DNA of 64,000 nucleotides from Limnovirga soli (GCF_013106755.1 NZ_WHPF01000005.1:310001-374000); one strand, 5' to 3'. Positions 52,306 to 62,431 are shown, counted from the stretch's first letter. Program-made: numbers and translations. Notes: generated by a model not told the origin, from the sequence alone.

Positions 52306-53703
52306 TCATGGCATCGAGAAGGTGTTATTGAATTCATCTAAAACCAATACCCAATCATTACCAATACCATTTGATGGTGGAGTAAATTGACTGGCTTTGT
52401 TTCTATTTATTTTTCCAATATCAATAACCGCTGCGTTTTTAGGATTAAACCACCAGGCATGAATTTGTCTTTGCTGTATAAAGGAAAGATCTATTGTAAT
52501 TGGTTTTCCAATGGGTAAGTAAACCATTCCAAAACTTCCGTCTTCAGCTCTAAAAGCCACCATATGTTGTTCTTTTGTACCTTGTCCGCTTACTATTATA
52601 TTGTCGTCAGGAATTCGATTTAGCATTGGCCTGCACTCCATTAGTTTTTTCAAATAGCCCACCTGTGTAGCGCCTGGCCTGGTAATAGCTTGTTGCCAGT
52701 ACATTTTTGCAAAATTAATTACTGGTTCTCTTTCTGAATAAAATTGCCATACCGAATGGTGCCCATAAGTTACACCACATGCGCCGGCAAATACAGAGCG
52801 GTAACATTGCTTGCGCACATCATAATCATCATAGTATCCGTTTGCTGGGTTCCATGTGGGCCATGGGTTTACGGGGTGGTCTTCATAATTTGGTTCCCCA
52901 TCAAGCGTTGGTTTTATTGGTAATATTTTTCTATCTCTATCAACCAATTCCCATGTAGGTACATCGTGTCCGCCACCGTGGCCACTTTGAAACATATTGA
53001 CATCGAGCCATTTCTCATCTGGCATAAACTGGGTGGTGGAATAATCTCCGCCCCAGGGATGATAACTAAAAATGGCATTATTGTTTGTGCCTTGTTTAAT
53101 ACCTTTTGCCATGGCACTCCAAATAGGCCGCCAATCTGCACTGTCGTTTTTGGCGGGCCGATCGCCACCTAAAATCCAAATAATGTTGGGTTCGTTTTTA
53201 TATCTGTTACCAAGGAACAAACCATAGTTAAAAGCATTGGATTGGTTAAATACAACAGGACCTTCTCCCCAAAGCTGTGTTACTTTATCGCCCCAGGTGG
53301 GTAATAAACCCATAAACAAATTCTTTTCTTTTGCCAGGTGTATTACACTATCTACATATAAAAAATAGTTTTCGTTGGGTTTTTCGGGATTTAGATCATA
53401 AAAAGGTATGTCGCCATTTCGGTTAGGTTTTCTTAGACCATCAAACTCGGCAAGTATCACTGCCTGTATTACATTAAACCCCCTAAGGCTTCGATTGCTG
53501 AGGTATTCATTGGCTTCGGTTAAATTAAGGCGATGAAATAATTCCCATCCGGTATCGCCCAACCAAAAAAAGGGCGTTCCATCAGTAAATTGTAAATAAT
53601 GCTGATTGGGACTAATTTTTAAAGGACCATGCTGCCAAAGGGTTTGGGAAAGTGTAGATGTGCCAAACAAAAGCATAAGGAAGCAAACGATAATAAGTCT
53701 CAT
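52306..53703 (-). CDS. Glycoside hydrolase, GH140-like (DUF4038)
   Basis: 465 residues with a signal peptide (1-19). [31 protein letters not shown] and [18 protein letters not shown] are the DUF4038 opening; [13 protein letters not shown] and [13 protein letters not shown] hold the acidic residues that fit the acid/base and nucleophile of the GH140 family, whose founding member cuts apiose linkages in the pectin side chain RG-II. The C-terminal 100 residues are the usual beta-rich appendage. Exported, so it acts on outside polysaccharide. No susCD pair or other hydrolase is nearby, so it is not part of a typical utilisation locus. Confidence 0.78.
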   Translation of the reverse strand: MRLIIVCFLMLLFGTSTLSQTLWQHGPLKISPNQHYLQFTDGTPFFWLGDTGWELFHRLNLTEANEYLSNRSLRGFNVIQAVILAEFDGLRKPNRNGDIPFYDLNPEKPNENYFLYVDSVIHLAKEKNLFMGLLPTWGDKVTQLWGEGPVVFNQSNAFNYGLFLGNRYKNEPNIIWILGGDRPAKNDSADWRPIWSAMAKGIKQGTNNNAIFSYHPWGGDYSTTQFMPDEKWLDVNMFQSGHGGGHDVPTWELVDRDRKILPIKPTLDGEPNYEDHPVNPWPTWNPANGYYDDYDVRKQCYRSVFAGACGVTYGHHSVWQFYSEREPVINFAKMYWQQAITRPGATQVGYLKKLMECRPMLNRIPDDNIIVSGQGTKEQHMVAFRAEDGSFGMVYLPIGKPITIDLSFIQQRQIHAWWFNPKNAAVIDIGKINRNKASQFTPPSNGIGNDWVLVLDEFNNTFSMP

Positions 53704-53870
53704 AACATATTTTTAGAGAAATTACGCTATTAGCTGAATTTTGAAGTGGTGATGTATAGATTTTTTTTCATTTGGCTTTGCTAGCGGTATTTTGTTTTAG
53801 TTTTTGAAGCTGTTTGTTTACTTTGCTTATGTAAACTGATTTGATTTATTTGTTGATTAGCATTACCAGC

Positions 53871-53923
53871 CGTTGAAGAGTGCGACGCAAGCGGTGCTGC
53901 ATAATTATTATAGTGCCGGGTTC
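53871..53923 (+). repeat. TGCGACGCA element, copy 24
   Basis: Head variant CCGTTGAAG, core at 53880-53891, body CGGTGCTGCATAATTATT, tail GCCGGGT at 53915-53921. It ends 16 bases before the corA start and produces a false in-frame extension of corA. Confidence 0.86.
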
Positions 53924-53938
53924 ATAAAAATATATACA

Positions 53939-55033
53939 ATGAGTACTCCTAAAAAATACCTGCAGTTTATTTTCCCTTTTTTTAATACAAAAAGAACCAA
54001 AGAAATTTTCAGGATAAACCCTACGGTTATTCCTGTTAGAGAAGAGGCCCTGGATATTAGCATTTATGTATACGATTATAACAGCACTTATTTAAAGGAG
54101 TATGATTTAAAAAGCACAGAGGATTGTTTTCCATTCAGGGATAATAATAATAATAGCTGGATAAATATTGATGGAATACGTAAAGCTGATGTAGAAGCCA
54201 TTTGTAACCATTTTGGTGTGCACTATTTATTAATGGAAGATATTTTAAGTGTGGGCCAACGACCCAAAATGGACGAGTTTGATGGGATTCTTTTTTGCCT
54301 GTTGAATATGCTGTATTTCAATGATGTAAATGATGCTATTGAAACAGAGCAGATAAGTATTGTACTGGGAAACAATTTTGTTTTGAGTTTTCAGGAGTAC
54401 AAAGACAAGGACGTTTTTAACCATTTACGTGATAAGCTGCGTATTAGTACCAGTAAACAAAGACAAAGTAAATCGGATTACCTATGTTATTCCATGATAG
54501 ATTTAATTGTAGATAATTATTACAATGTGCTGGAAAAACTTGGCGAAAAAATTGAATTACTGGAAGAAGAGATTATTCGTTTTGGCAATACCCGTTCGCT
54601 GGCACGCATTAACGGACTTAGAAAAGAATTGATTGTGCTAAAAAGAAATATGGTTCCTGTAAGAGATATGGTAAATGGTTTTTTACGCACAGATTCTGAA
54701 TTACTGGAAGAGCGAACTACCAAATACTTTAAAGATGTTTACGATCATATCGTTCAGGCCAATGATCTGGTTGAAAACTATCGTGATATGATGATTAACT
54801 TACAAGACCTTTATATGAATAAGGTTAATCTGAAACTAAACGAGGTAATGAAAGTAATGACAATTGTTACCTGCCTGCTGGCTCCCGCAACCGTAATAGG
54901 CGGCGTATTTGGAATGAACTTTGAAATTATACCGCTTACCCATCAAACAGAAGGGTTTTATGTGGCACTGGCCATGATGATACTAATTCCTATCTGGATG
55001 ATTGTTATATTTAAAAAACGTGGTTGGTTCTAG
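53939..55033 (+). CDS. corA: CorA-type magnesium/cobalt transporter
   Basis: 364 residues. Pentameric divalent-cation channel. A large cytoplasmic alpha-beta domain with long helices, then two C-terminal membrane helices: VMTIVTCLLAPATVIGGVFGMNF, carrying the selectivity motif GMN, and GFYVALAMMILIPIWMIVIF, ending in the basic KKRGWF. The frame is open from 53873 through the dispersed repeat; MSTPKKYLQF at 53939 is the likely start. Not in an operon: divergent from the hydrolase and convergent with the DUF2480 gene. Confidence 0.93.
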   Translation: MSTPKKYLQFIFPFFNTKRTKEIFRINPTVIPVREEALDISIYVYDYNSTYLKEYDLKSTEDCFPFRDNNNNSWINIDGIRKADVEAICNHFGVHYLLMEDILSVGQRPKMDEFDGILFCLLNMLYFNDVNDAIETEQISIVLGNNFVLSFQEYKDKDVFNHLRDKLRISTSKQRQSKSDYLCYSMIDLIVDNYYNVLEKLGEKIELLEEEIIRFGNTRSLARINGLRKELIVLKRNMVPVRDMVNGFLRTDSELLEERTTKYFKDVYDHIVQANDLVENYRDMMINLQDLYMNKVNLKLNEVMKVMTIVTCLLAPATVIGGVFGMNFEIIPLTHQTEGFYVALAMMILIPIWMIVIFKKRGWF

Positions 55034-55059
55034 TGTATTTTTTTGAAACAAACTATTGT

Positions 55060-55095
55060 TATTATGGCATTAACTGTTGCGTCGCACTACGTTCA
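55060..55095 (-). repeat. TGCGACGCA element, copy 25 (short)
   Basis: Core TTGCGTCGCAC at 55077-55087 with GGCATTAAC before it, but the outer head reads TACGTTCATC and no tail is clear. A degraded copy between convergent corA and the DUF2480 gene. Confidence 0.65.
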
Positions 55096-55132
55096 TCTGT
55101 ATAACATGATGCAACATTATTAAATACAGCCA

Positions 55133-55639
55133 TTATTTCTTTTTATAAATAGGTACCGTGCTGCATGGTTCTCCATACATAATGCTTTTTACATATGGTC
55201 TTAAATGGTGGGTAATAGCCACATATGCTGTTTCGGGTATGTTAATATCACCACAACCCTTTATTACCACCCTTTTATCCGCATAATCTTCTGCCTGAAT
55301 TTTATTTATATTCTTTAACAGCACCGCATTTATTAAAGCAGCTTCATCTCCAAAAATTATTTCTTTTGCTACCGGCTGTAAATAAGATGCAGCAAGCATA
55401 TATGCCCAAACCGGTATAATGGCATCGGCAGTACAGGTAATAGCAATATTTTTTTCTGCATACATTTGCCAATCGGTGGCCAGTAAAGCTGCGCGGTAAT
55501 CTTTTTCTTTTAGGATAAGCCCCATAAATAAAAAGTCCTTTAAATCAAAAACAGCCGTATCGCCTTTAATATAAAAATCTTCCAGGTTAATGGTAACTAT
55601 GCCACTCTCTGCCACCTTATTCACAAATGTTTCCTGCAT
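55133..55639 (-). CDS. DUF2480 family protein
   Basis: 168 residues from MQETFVNKVAESGIVTINLEDF. A soluble protein; the conserved stretches FDLKDFLFMGLILKEKDYRAAL, VPVWAYMLA-type TADAIIPVWAYMLAASYL and VVIKGCGDINIPETAYVAIT match the DUF2480 family of Bacteroidota, about 165 residues, function unknown. The frame opens at 55657, but MQETF fits the family start. It follows ppiD on the same strand beyond a strong terminator. Confidence 0.78.
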   Translation of the reverse strand: MQETFVNKVAESGIVTINLEDFYIKGDTAVFDLKDFLFMGLILKEKDYRAALLATDWQMYAEKNIAITCTADAIIPVWAYMLAASYLQPVAKEIIFGDEAALINAVLLKNINKIQAEDYADKRVVIKGCGDINIPETAYVAITHHLRPYVKSIMYGEPCSTVPIYKKK

Positions 55640-55740
55640 AAAAAACGATTTATACAAAAATAATCAAGAATTAAACAAAAGCATGGGGTTAACGGACTGG
55701 GGTAGCCAATCACTTCCATTATTCCGCATACCGAAAAATA

Positions 55741-55768
55741 AAAAGGCATGGAAAATTCCATGCCTTTT
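55741..55768 (-). terminator. Intrinsic terminator of ppiD
   Basis: AAAAGGCATGGAA (55741-55753) and TTCCATGCCTTTT (55756-55768) form a 13-base perfect stem with a 2-base loop core and T/A runs on both sides, 20 bases after the ppiD stop. It separates ppiD from the DUF2480 gene. Confidence 0.85.
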
Positions 55769-55787
55769 TAAAAATACCGATATACTA

Positions 55788-57890
55788 TTAATAAAAAGTA
55801 GATCTGAAATCTTCAATATCAGCAGATTCTTTCAAAGCACTTAAAGACCTGTATCCTGCCTGGTTTTTTAACTGCGATTCGAGTGATGAACGAATCATTT
55901 CAGGATTACTACCAAGTGAAGGAGCAGCATAAACATTTTCTCCGCGAATTACAAATACGCCGGTATTGCCAGCAATTGGCGCACTAACTTTTGATAAGAT
56001 TTGTTTATTAAATGCCGCACCCAAAACCTTTGGCTCATTACCGATGGAAGGAATAATAAATGATTGAAAAGAAATGCTATCTGCCACAGCAACTGTGCGT
56101 CCAGCACCAGCAGCAATTTGATCAAGCGTGGTTCCTTTAATATTGGAAGCTATAATTTGTTTTGCTTTTTTCTCATTTTTAAGAATGGGTTCTACCATTG
56201 GTCTGGCATAAGCAGCACTCATTAAACCAGGTTTACTAACACCTGTAATAATGGCAACATAATAACTTTCGTTTACCTGGAATGGTGCAGAAACATCTCC
56301 CACACTATTTTCAAATACCCATTTTACCATTTGCCTGTTGTCGCCAATAGCAGCTATACTATTATCATTTGCTTTAATATCAGCAGCTGGCACCGGTTGT
56401 TTATTTAGTTTGGCAGCGCCTGCTTCAAATTTTGCTTTATCGTTATTGGCAGAAGCAAATTGAGTAGCAGCACTGTTGGCAGCATTAATTGTTTCCTGGC
56501 TGGCTACTATTGGTTTTGCTAAATAAGCGAGTTTATATGCAGGTTCAGATCCTTTCTGTCCCAGAATTTCTATATAATGGTATCCATAAGAAGTCTTTAC
56601 AATTTTCTTTTCTCCTGTAGCAGCACCAAATGCAAAATCATTAAACTCTTCTACCATTTTACCTGTGGTAAAATAATCATATACACCACCTTTATCTTTA
56701 CTACCAGGATCTTCTGAATATGCCGCACAAACTGAATCAAAATTTGCACCTGATTTAATTAAGGCTACTGCACTGTCCAATCTTTTATAAGCAGAACTAT
56801 CATCTCTTACTCTTATTAAAGAACCATTTTGCTGAGGCTGATGGGTAGACAATAAAATATGACGCACTTTTACAGAATCAGGTAATTGTTTAACACCAAC
56901 CATTTTAGCTATTACATAATTTCCTGCATCAATATATGGACCATAGATAGCACCTGCAGGTAAAGTAAATAATGAATCCTTTACTGGTTGTTGAATTTGC
57001 GATTTTGAAATATAACTATCGTAATAAGGTAATTCGGAAGCTGATTTAGCTATAAATTTTTTATTATCAGTAGCAGCAGCAAAATCTGCTTTTTGCAAAT
57101 TGATCTGGTTGTAAATATTGGCTGAATCGTCTTTGCTGGCAGAAGCACCAAAATTTATATAAGATATTTGTCTGGTTTCTTCTTTCTGTTTAAACTGTTT
57201 TGGGTGCTTGTTTTCATAAGCCGCAATTTCCTCATCAGAAATAGTGATAGTGCTGTCTGAGATAACACCATAAGGAATGCTTACATATGAAATTTTTGCC
57301 AGGGCATTATTATCTGCATTAGCTTTTTCGGCTACAAATTTGGGTACATATATCGCACCTGTAATAAGTGATTGATATTTTTGGCGCAAACCCTGCTCAA
57401 TAGTTGGTTCCAGATAGGCAGTGTATAATTGTGCAATAGATGGATCTGATGCATTTTTCTTCATTTGAGAAAATTTATCACGAGCTGCATTTGCATTGTA
57501 CATACCTGTTGATGGATCTGTAAATGCCTGTTGTAACCAGGAAGGTGGGGTATTACCAAATAATAAATCACTAAGTTCTTTTGATGTAAATTGTATACCC
57601 AGTGTTTTATAGGCCTGGTTCATTACAGTGTTTTCCACCATAAAATCCCATAAACTACCCATTAACTGATCTCTTGGAGTACCGTTTGCTTCCTGATAGA
57701 AAGCAAGTTTGGTTTCAAAGTCATTACGATCTATAATATCCCCATTTACTTTACCTAATGTGGTGTTACTGGCAGAGGAACCTCCTTTGCGTGAAAACGC
57801 ATCCTGAAGGATAAATGCAATTAATGACAATGCAATCGCACCAAACACAAACCACGCTGCTTTATCGCGTATCCGTTGAATTACTGACAT
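55788..57890 (-). CDS. PpiD-type periplasmic peptidyl-prolyl isomerase
   Basis: 700 residues. One N-terminal membrane anchor at 11-32 (AAWFVFGAIALSLIAFILQDAF), then a SurA-N-like chaperone region (GKVNGDIIDRNDFETKLAFYQ), a parvulin domain at about 345-450 (VRHILLSTHQPQ, EDPGSKDKGGVYDYFTTGKMVEEFNDFAF, VKTSYGYHYIEIL) and a second, degenerate rotamase-like region before the C-terminus. Helps fold proteins leaving the Sec channel. Single-gene transcript, with its own promoter and terminator visible. Confidence 0.88.
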   Translation of the reverse strand: MSVIQRIRDKAAWFVFGAIALSLIAFILQDAFSRKGGSSASNTTLGKVNGDIIDRNDFETKLAFYQEANGTPRDQLMGSLWDFMVENTVMNQAYKTLGIQFTSKELSDLLFGNTPPSWLQQAFTDPSTGMYNANAARDKFSQMKKNASDPSIAQLYTAYLEPTIEQGLRQKYQSLITGAIYVPKFVAEKANADNNALAKISYVSIPYGVISDSTITISDEEIAAYENKHPKQFKQKEETRQISYINFGASASKDDSANIYNQINLQKADFAAATDNKKFIAKSASELPYYDSYISKSQIQQPVKDSLFTLPAGAIYGPYIDAGNYVIAKMVGVKQLPDSVKVRHILLSTHQPQQNGSLIRVRDDSSAYKRLDSAVALIKSGANFDSVCAAYSEDPGSKDKGGVYDYFTTGKMVEEFNDFAFGAATGEKKIVKTSYGYHYIEILGQKGSEPAYKLAYLAKPIVASQETINAANSAATQFASANNDKAKFEAGAAKLNKQPVPAADIKANDNSIAAIGDNRQMVKWVFENSVGDVSAPFQVNESYYVAIITGVSKPGLMSAAYARPMVEPILKNEKKAKQIIASNIKGTTLDQIAAGAGRTVAVADSISFQSFIIPSIGNEPKVLGAAFNKQILSKVSAPIAGNTGVFVIRGENVYAAPSLGSNPEMIRSSLESQLKNQAGYRSLSALKESADIEDFRSTFY

Positions 57891-57920
57891 AATATTATAT
57901 ATATGTTTTTAGAAGGATGG

Positions 57921-57951
57921 CAAAAATAGGGGAATAAAACATTTGAACAAA
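57921..57951 (-). promoter_or_regulatory. Promoter of ppiD
   Basis: On the minus strand TTTG (57951-57948), a 19-base spacer and TATTTTTG (57928-57921). An almost exact match to the Bacteroidota consensus, 30 bases before the start codon. Confidence 0.72.
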
Positions 57952-58086
57952 TTGTGAATAAATAAGTAAAGGCTTGAACCGATAGTATTTAGCTTTTTTT
58001 AGTGATTTTTCCGGAAATTTTTTGATTTAGGCTATTAATTAGGTTGTGAAACATGATTTCACATGATTTTGTTGAAAACAACATTC

Positions 58087-58339
58087 TTCTGTTAATAAAG
58101 TTGCATTTTGGGAAATTTTTTTGGGAAAGAAATAGAATAACTTATAGAAGATAAGCCCGTTTTCAGATTTTCACTTTTTTTATCACATTTTAAATCCTCT
58201 TAATTAACAGTGTATATAATGTTAATTAGAGATTATTGTAATAGCGTTCATTTTTATCAACTAATGTTAAGAAGTGCAGCTTTTCCTTTATAATAAAGCA
58301 TTTCAACTTGTGTATTTATTGTTGATTTCTGTTAATAAA
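58087..58339. promoter_or_regulatory. Cluster of TGTTAAT sites in the nadA/ppiD divergent region
   Basis: TTCTGTTAATAAA occurs identically at 58087-58099 and 58327-58339, exactly 240 bases apart. Between them TAATTAACA (58202-58210) and TGTTAATTA (58221-58229) form a perfect 9-base inverted repeat with a 10-base spacer. The 556-base region holds no gene and is very AT-rich, so a regulator binding TGTTAAT half-sites is plausible; none is identified. Confidence 0.4.
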
Positions 58340-58350
58340 TCGCAGGTAAT

Positions 58351-58358
58351 TAACTTTG
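58351..58358 (+). promoter_or_regulatory. -7 promoter box of nadA
   Basis: TAACTTTG fits TAnnTTTG, with TCTG 19 bases upstream as a near -33 element that overlaps the second TTCTGTTAATAAA repeat. The leader to the ATG at 58448 would be about 85 bases. Confidence 0.5.
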
Positions 58359-58447
58359 CGTATCGGGGATAAAAAAGTTATCACGATATACACACCCGTA
58401 ATAGTAATAGTTTTATATAATAATAATGTATTAATACATATACTACA

Positions 58448-59461
58448 ATGGATATTAACATTGAAAAAGCTGTGAAAGAAATTGAATCAAAAGGTTTCCT
58501 TGATTTGGATTTAGATCCTTCAATGAATTTATTTGAAGCAATTGAAGATTTGAAAAAAGAAAAGAATGCCGTATTACTTGCGCATTATTATCAGGAACCC
58601 GATATACAGGATGTGGCTGATTTTATTGGCGACAGTTTAGGTTTGGCGCAACAAGCAGCAAAAACGAATGCAGATGTAATAGTTTTTGCCGGTGTACATT
58701 TTATGGCTGAAACTGCAAAGATTTTAAATCCTTCTAAAAAGGTTTTGTTACCTGATTTAAAAGCAGGGTGTTCCTTGGCTGATAGTGCACCCGCTGGTTT
58801 GTTTAAAGCTTATAAATATAGATATCCAGACCACCTGGTGGTATCTTATATTAATTGCAGTGCAGAAATTAAAGCTTTAAGCGATATTATTTGTACCAGT
58901 AGTAATGCGGTAAGTATTATCGATAGTATACCAAAAGATCAAGCAATTATTTTTGCCCCAGATAAAAATTTAGGTGCTTTTCTAAATAAGCAAACGGGGC
59001 GTAACATGCGATTGTGGGATGGTGCATGCATGGTACACGAGATTTTTAGTTTGGAGAAGATTACGAAGCTTAAAATACGTAATCCAAAGGCTAAATTGAT
59101 TGCTCATCCGGAATGTGAGGATGTAATTTTAAAAATTGCTGATTTTGTTGGTAGTACTACCCAATTATTAAAATTTGCTGTGACTGATAATTGCAATGAA
59201 TTTATTGTAGCAACCGAAACAGGGATTTTGCACCAAATGCAAAAAGACGCACCTTTTAAAACTTTTATTCCAGCACCTCCAAATAATAGTTGTGCCTGTA
59301 ATGATTGTCCACATATGAAATTGAATACCCTGGAAAAGTTATATCTGTGTATGAAATATGAATTACCGGAGATTAATATGGTTGAGGATTTACGATTGGC
59401 TGCATTGAAACCTATGAATAGAATGATGGATATTAGCAGAGCAGCTGGTTTAATTGGATAG
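58448..59461 (+). CDS. nadA: Quinolinate synthase A
   Basis: 337 residues. Condenses iminoaspartate with dihydroxyacetone phosphate to quinolinate using a 4Fe-4S cluster. Likely cluster cysteines: Cys108 ([10 protein letters not shown]), Cys223 (AHPECED) and one of the group at 282-287 (CACNDCPHM). [26 protein letters not shown] and the GTTQLLKF-type [11 protein letters not shown] are standard. No nadB or nadC is adjacent; nadD lies 4 kb downstream. A TGTTAAT-rich region precedes it. Confidence 0.95.
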   Translation: MDINIEKAVKEIESKGFLDLDLDPSMNLFEAIEDLKKEKNAVLLAHYYQEPDIQDVADFIGDSLGLAQQAAKTNADVIVFAGVHFMAETAKILNPSKKVLLPDLKAGCSLADSAPAGLFKAYKYRYPDHLVVSYINCSAEIKALSDIICTSSNAVSIIDSIPKDQAIIFAPDKNLGAFLNKQTGRNMRLWDGACMVHEIFSLEKITKLKIRNPKAKLIAHPECEDVILKIADFVGSTTQLLKFAVTDNCNEFIVATETGILHQMQKDAPFKTFIPAPPNNSCACNDCPHMKLNTLEKLYLCMKYELPEINMVEDLRLAALKPMNRMMDISRAAGLIG

Positions 59462-59485
59462 GATTTGGTGACTTGGGTTATAGAG

Positions 59486-59534
59486 TAAAAGTGTGCGACG
59501 CAAGTAAAGCTTGTTTATTTGTTTAGCCGGGCTA
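59486..59534 (+). repeat. TGCGACGCA element, copy 26
   Basis: Head AGTAAAAGT, core at 59493-59504, body TAAAGCTTGTTTATTTG, tail GCCGGGC at 59526-59532, between convergent nadA and the carboxypeptidase-like gene. The tail touches the latter's stop codon. Confidence 0.86.
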
Positions 59535-59535
59535 C

Positions 59536-60327
59536 TTATTTTTCGTTTTCTTTTCTAATGAATAATGAATTATTTCTTTGTTTGGATTGTTGGTATATTT
59601 TAAAACTTTGTTCTATATAATATCCTAATTCTAAATCGTTCATATAGGCAATTAATTCGTAGGAAGGTTTTATGAGATTCATAAATGAATCCAGTTCATT
59701 ATCTTTTAAGCCGGTTAATCTTTTTACCAGAAATGGAGTATAGCGGTGTTTAATGTATTTCTCCTGTTCTTCTTCAATTAACCTTTCCTGCATGGTTAAA
59801 ATTTGCCGGTTTCGTTTAAATCGAAACATGTTAATAAATTCCACTAAATCTATGCCAGCAGTTACTGATCCTGGAACGTAAGTATTTGGATTTGAAGTAG
59901 TTATGCCAATTTTTGGCTTTTTGAAATTAAAAACTTTTGCATATTCCAGCCTGTTTTGTATTGAATCGAAAACATAATTACTGTTTCTTACTTTTACAGC
60001 TGGTAACCAGGCGGCATCTACATGTAATGCAATTTCAAAGTTGGATATATCATTTATTGTATCTACTAAATACTTTACTGTTCTTTTTGATAAGTATGAA
60101 AACCAAACTGAATCTTTGTCATTAAAATTAATACTGAATTTACCCGTAGAATCAGAAATGGTATTAAATCCTGATGAGGTTTGTACGGTAACAGCTTCTA
60201 ATGGTTTTTTATTGTAATAATCGTATACAACACCAGTTAATCTATTTTTCTGTGCCTCAGCTGTTGAAGAGATGATTATAAAGCATAATAGTGCCAGGCA
60301 ATAAGAAAAAGGATAGAATTTTTTCAA
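59536..60327 (-). CDS. Exported protein with carboxypeptidase-like regulatory domain
   Basis: 263 residues. Signal peptide 1-25 ending TAEAQ, then a CarboxypepD_reg-like beta-sandwich at about 30-115 (LTGVVYDYYNKKPLEAVTVQTSSGFNTISDSTGKFSINF), as found at the front of TonB-dependent receptors and in stand-alone envelope proteins. The remaining 150 residues are helical and charged (RLIEEEQEKYIKHRY, LVKRLTGLKDNELDSF) without a domain I can name. It is not truncated: start and stop are both clear. Function unknown. Confidence 0.7.
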   Translation of the reverse strand: MKKFYPFSYCLALLCFIIISSTAEAQKNRLTGVVYDYYNKKPLEAVTVQTSSGFNTISDSTGKFSINFNDKDSVWFSYLSKRTVKYLVDTINDISNFEIALHVDAAWLPAVKVRNSNYVFDSIQNRLEYAKVFNFKKPKIGITTSNPNTYVPGSVTAGIDLVEFINMFRFKRNRQILTMQERLIEEEQEKYIKHRYTPFLVKRLTGLKDNELDSFMNLIKPSYELIAYMNDLELGYYIEQSFKIYQQSKQRNNSLFIRKENEK

Positions 60328-60450
60328 GCTTGTTTTTTTATGCTGTAATATTAATAAATGCCAGACTTATTGCAATTCTGGTGGCATCACTTTAACCCTC
60401 TTTTACAAATATTTTTTAATCAATTGTATTTTATATTATTAGTTTTTTGA

Positions 60451-60505
60451 TACCAGCAATACTAATGGTGGCATCTTCCTTGCGTCGCATTACTTTCATC
60501 TGCAG
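60451..60505 (-). repeat. TGCGACGCA element, copy 27
   Basis: Tail ACCAGCA (weak), GGCATC in the body, core CTTGCGTCGCAT at 60479-60490 with its last base changed, outer head TACTTTCATC as in copy 25. It lies 3' of mnmG. Confidence 0.72.
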
Positions 60506-60536
60506 GTTAAATTTGGAGCAAAGAAAAACTTGATTA

Positions 60537-62405
60537 TTACCTACCCATATAAACCATAAGTATTTGTACATCGCTTGGATTTACACCACTAATTCTACCT
60601 GCCTGACCCAGTGTTCTTGGTTTTATTTTTTTAAATTTTTGCAGGGCCTCATTACTAAGTGAGTTTATTTTATCATAATTAAAATTATCTGGAATAATCA
60701 ATTCTTCTAAACCAGAAAGTTTTTGCACCAGTTCATTTTCCTTTTCAATATATCGTTCATACTTTATTTGTATTTCTGCTTGTTCTAATTCTTCTTTGCT
60801 ATAGTCTTTTGTTTTTTCTTTTAATACAGGTACTGCATTAAAAAGAGAAATAATATCTACATCTGGTCTTAAGAGTATTTTACTTGCTTTATATTTTTCA
60901 GATAATTGAGCAGAATTTATGGAGGTTAAATAATCGGCAATTTCATTTGGCTGTATATATATTTCTTTAAGTAAAGCACTTATCTTTTTTACAGCCTCTT
61001 TTTTTTCTGCAACTTGTTGCATTCTTTCTTCCGAAGCCAATCCTAATTCATAACTTTTTTCTGTTAACCTTAAATCTGCATTGTCTTGTCTTAATAGCGT
61101 TCTGTATTCAGCACGGCTGGTAAACATCCTATAAGGTTCATCTGTTCCTTTACTGATCAGGTCGTCTATAAGTACACCAATATATGCTTCACTTCTTTTT
61201 AAAATTAATGGCTCAAGATTTTTTACTGCCTGGTGTGCATTAATGCCAGCCATTAATCCCTGGCAGGCAGCTTCTTCATAGCCCGTTGTACCATTAACTT
61301 GTCCTGCAAAAAATAGATTTTTTACCAGTTTTGTTTCCAGGGAATGCTTTAATTGTGTTGGTGGAAAGTAATCGTATTCTATGGCATAACCAGGTCTGAA
61401 TATTTTTGCATTTTCAAAACCATCAATTTTGCGTAATGCCTGTATTTGTACTTCTTCCGGTAAAGAGGTTGAAAATCCATTTACGTATATTTCAACGGTA
61501 TTAAAACCTTCAGGTTCTACAAAAATCTGGTGTCTGTCTCTATCAGAAAATCGGTTTATTTTATCTTCAATGCTTGGGCAATATCTTGGACCTACCCCAT
61601 CTATTCGTCCAGAAAACATAGGACTTCTATCAAAACCTGTCTTTAAAATATCATGTACGGTTGAATTTGTATAAGTGATAAAACAACTCCTTTGCATATT
61701 TGGAGCTATTTTAGGAATGTCCAGATAAGAAAATCCAGTTATTTCTTCATCACCAGATTGCTCTTCCATTTTAGTATAATCCAAGCTTCTGCCATCTACC
61801 CTTGGAGGTGTTCCTGTTTTTAACCTATCACTTTCAAATCCATATTCAATAAGTTGTTCAGTTATACCTGTTGCAGCTTTTTCAGCTACTCTCCCTCCAC
61901 CAAATTGTTTTTCGCCAATATGTATAATACCATTTAGAAAAGTGCCACTTGTAACTACAACTGCTTTTGAACGAATTGAATGGCCTAAACCGGTAACTAC
62001 ACCGCAAGCGCATTCGTTTTCAATAATGATGGATTTAACCATGTCCTGGTAGAAATCTACATTTGGTGTTTGTTCTAGCATTTCCCTCCAGGTTATTGCA
62101 AAGAGCATTCTATCGCTTTGGGCTCTTGGACTCCACATAGCTGGGCCTTTACTCCTGTTTAGCATTCTAAATTGTAAAAGGCTTTTATCAGTTACTATAC
62201 CACTGTATCCTCCCAAAGCATCTATTTCTCTAACAATCTGGCCTTTAGCAATACCACCCATTGCAGGGTTACAGCTCATTTGGGCTATTGTTTGCATATT
62301 CATAGTAATCAAAAGCACTTTACTACCCAAATTTGCTGCTGACGCTGCTGCTTCGCAACCCGCATGTCCTGCACCCACCACTATTACATCATATTCTTGA
62401 AACAT
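60537..62405 (-). CDS. mnmG: tRNA uridine-5-carboxymethylaminomethyl modification enzyme, FAD subunit
   Basis: 622 residues, normal length. With MnmE it modifies the wobble uridine of several tRNAs. FAD loop VVVGAGHAGCEAAASAANLG at residues 7-26; SCNPAMGGIAKGQIVREIDALGG; FAGQVNGTTGYEEAACQGL; the C-terminal tRNA-binding helix bundle ends PRTLGQAGRISGVNPSDVQILMVY. mnmG (gidA) lies near the origin in many bacteria, in keeping with the two parS-like sites just upstream. Confidence 0.96.
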   Translation of the reverse strand: MFQEYDVIVVGAGHAGCEAAASAANLGSKVLLITMNMQTIAQMSCNPAMGGIAKGQIVREIDALGGYSGIVTDKSLLQFRMLNRSKGPAMWSPRAQSDRMLFAITWREMLEQTPNVDFYQDMVKSIIIENECACGVVTGLGHSIRSKAVVVTSGTFLNGIIHIGEKQFGGGRVAEKAATGITEQLIEYGFESDRLKTGTPPRVDGRSLDYTKMEEQSGDEEITGFSYLDIPKIAPNMQRSCFITYTNSTVHDILKTGFDRSPMFSGRIDGVGPRYCPSIEDKINRFSDRDRHQIFVEPEGFNTVEIYVNGFSTSLPEEVQIQALRKIDGFENAKIFRPGYAIEYDYFPPTQLKHSLETKLVKNLFFAGQVNGTTGYEEAACQGLMAGINAHQAVKNLEPLILKRSEAYIGVLIDDLISKGTDEPYRMFTSRAEYRTLLRQDNADLRLTEKSYELGLASEERMQQVAEKKEAVKKISALLKEIYIQPNEIADYLTSINSAQLSEKYKASKILLRPDVDIISLFNAVPVLKEKTKDYSKEELEQAEIQIKYERYIEKENELVQKLSGLEELIIPDNFNYDKINSLSNEALQKFKKIKPRTLGQAGRISGVNPSDVQILMVYMGR

Positions 62406-62423
62406 AATACATTAATTCAAATG

Positions 62424-62431
62424 CAAATATA
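62424..62431 (-). promoter_or_regulatory. -7 promoter box of mnmG
   Basis: TATATTTG on the minus strand, 18 bases before the start codon, fits TAnnTTTG. No good -33 element is seen. Confidence 0.45.

Noticed and set aside
57891-58447. Replication origin in the AT-rich gap before nadA
   Set aside because: No cluster of DnaA boxes; only loose TTATCAC-like words. The parS-like sites 4 kb away make a nearby origin possible but not this site in particular.
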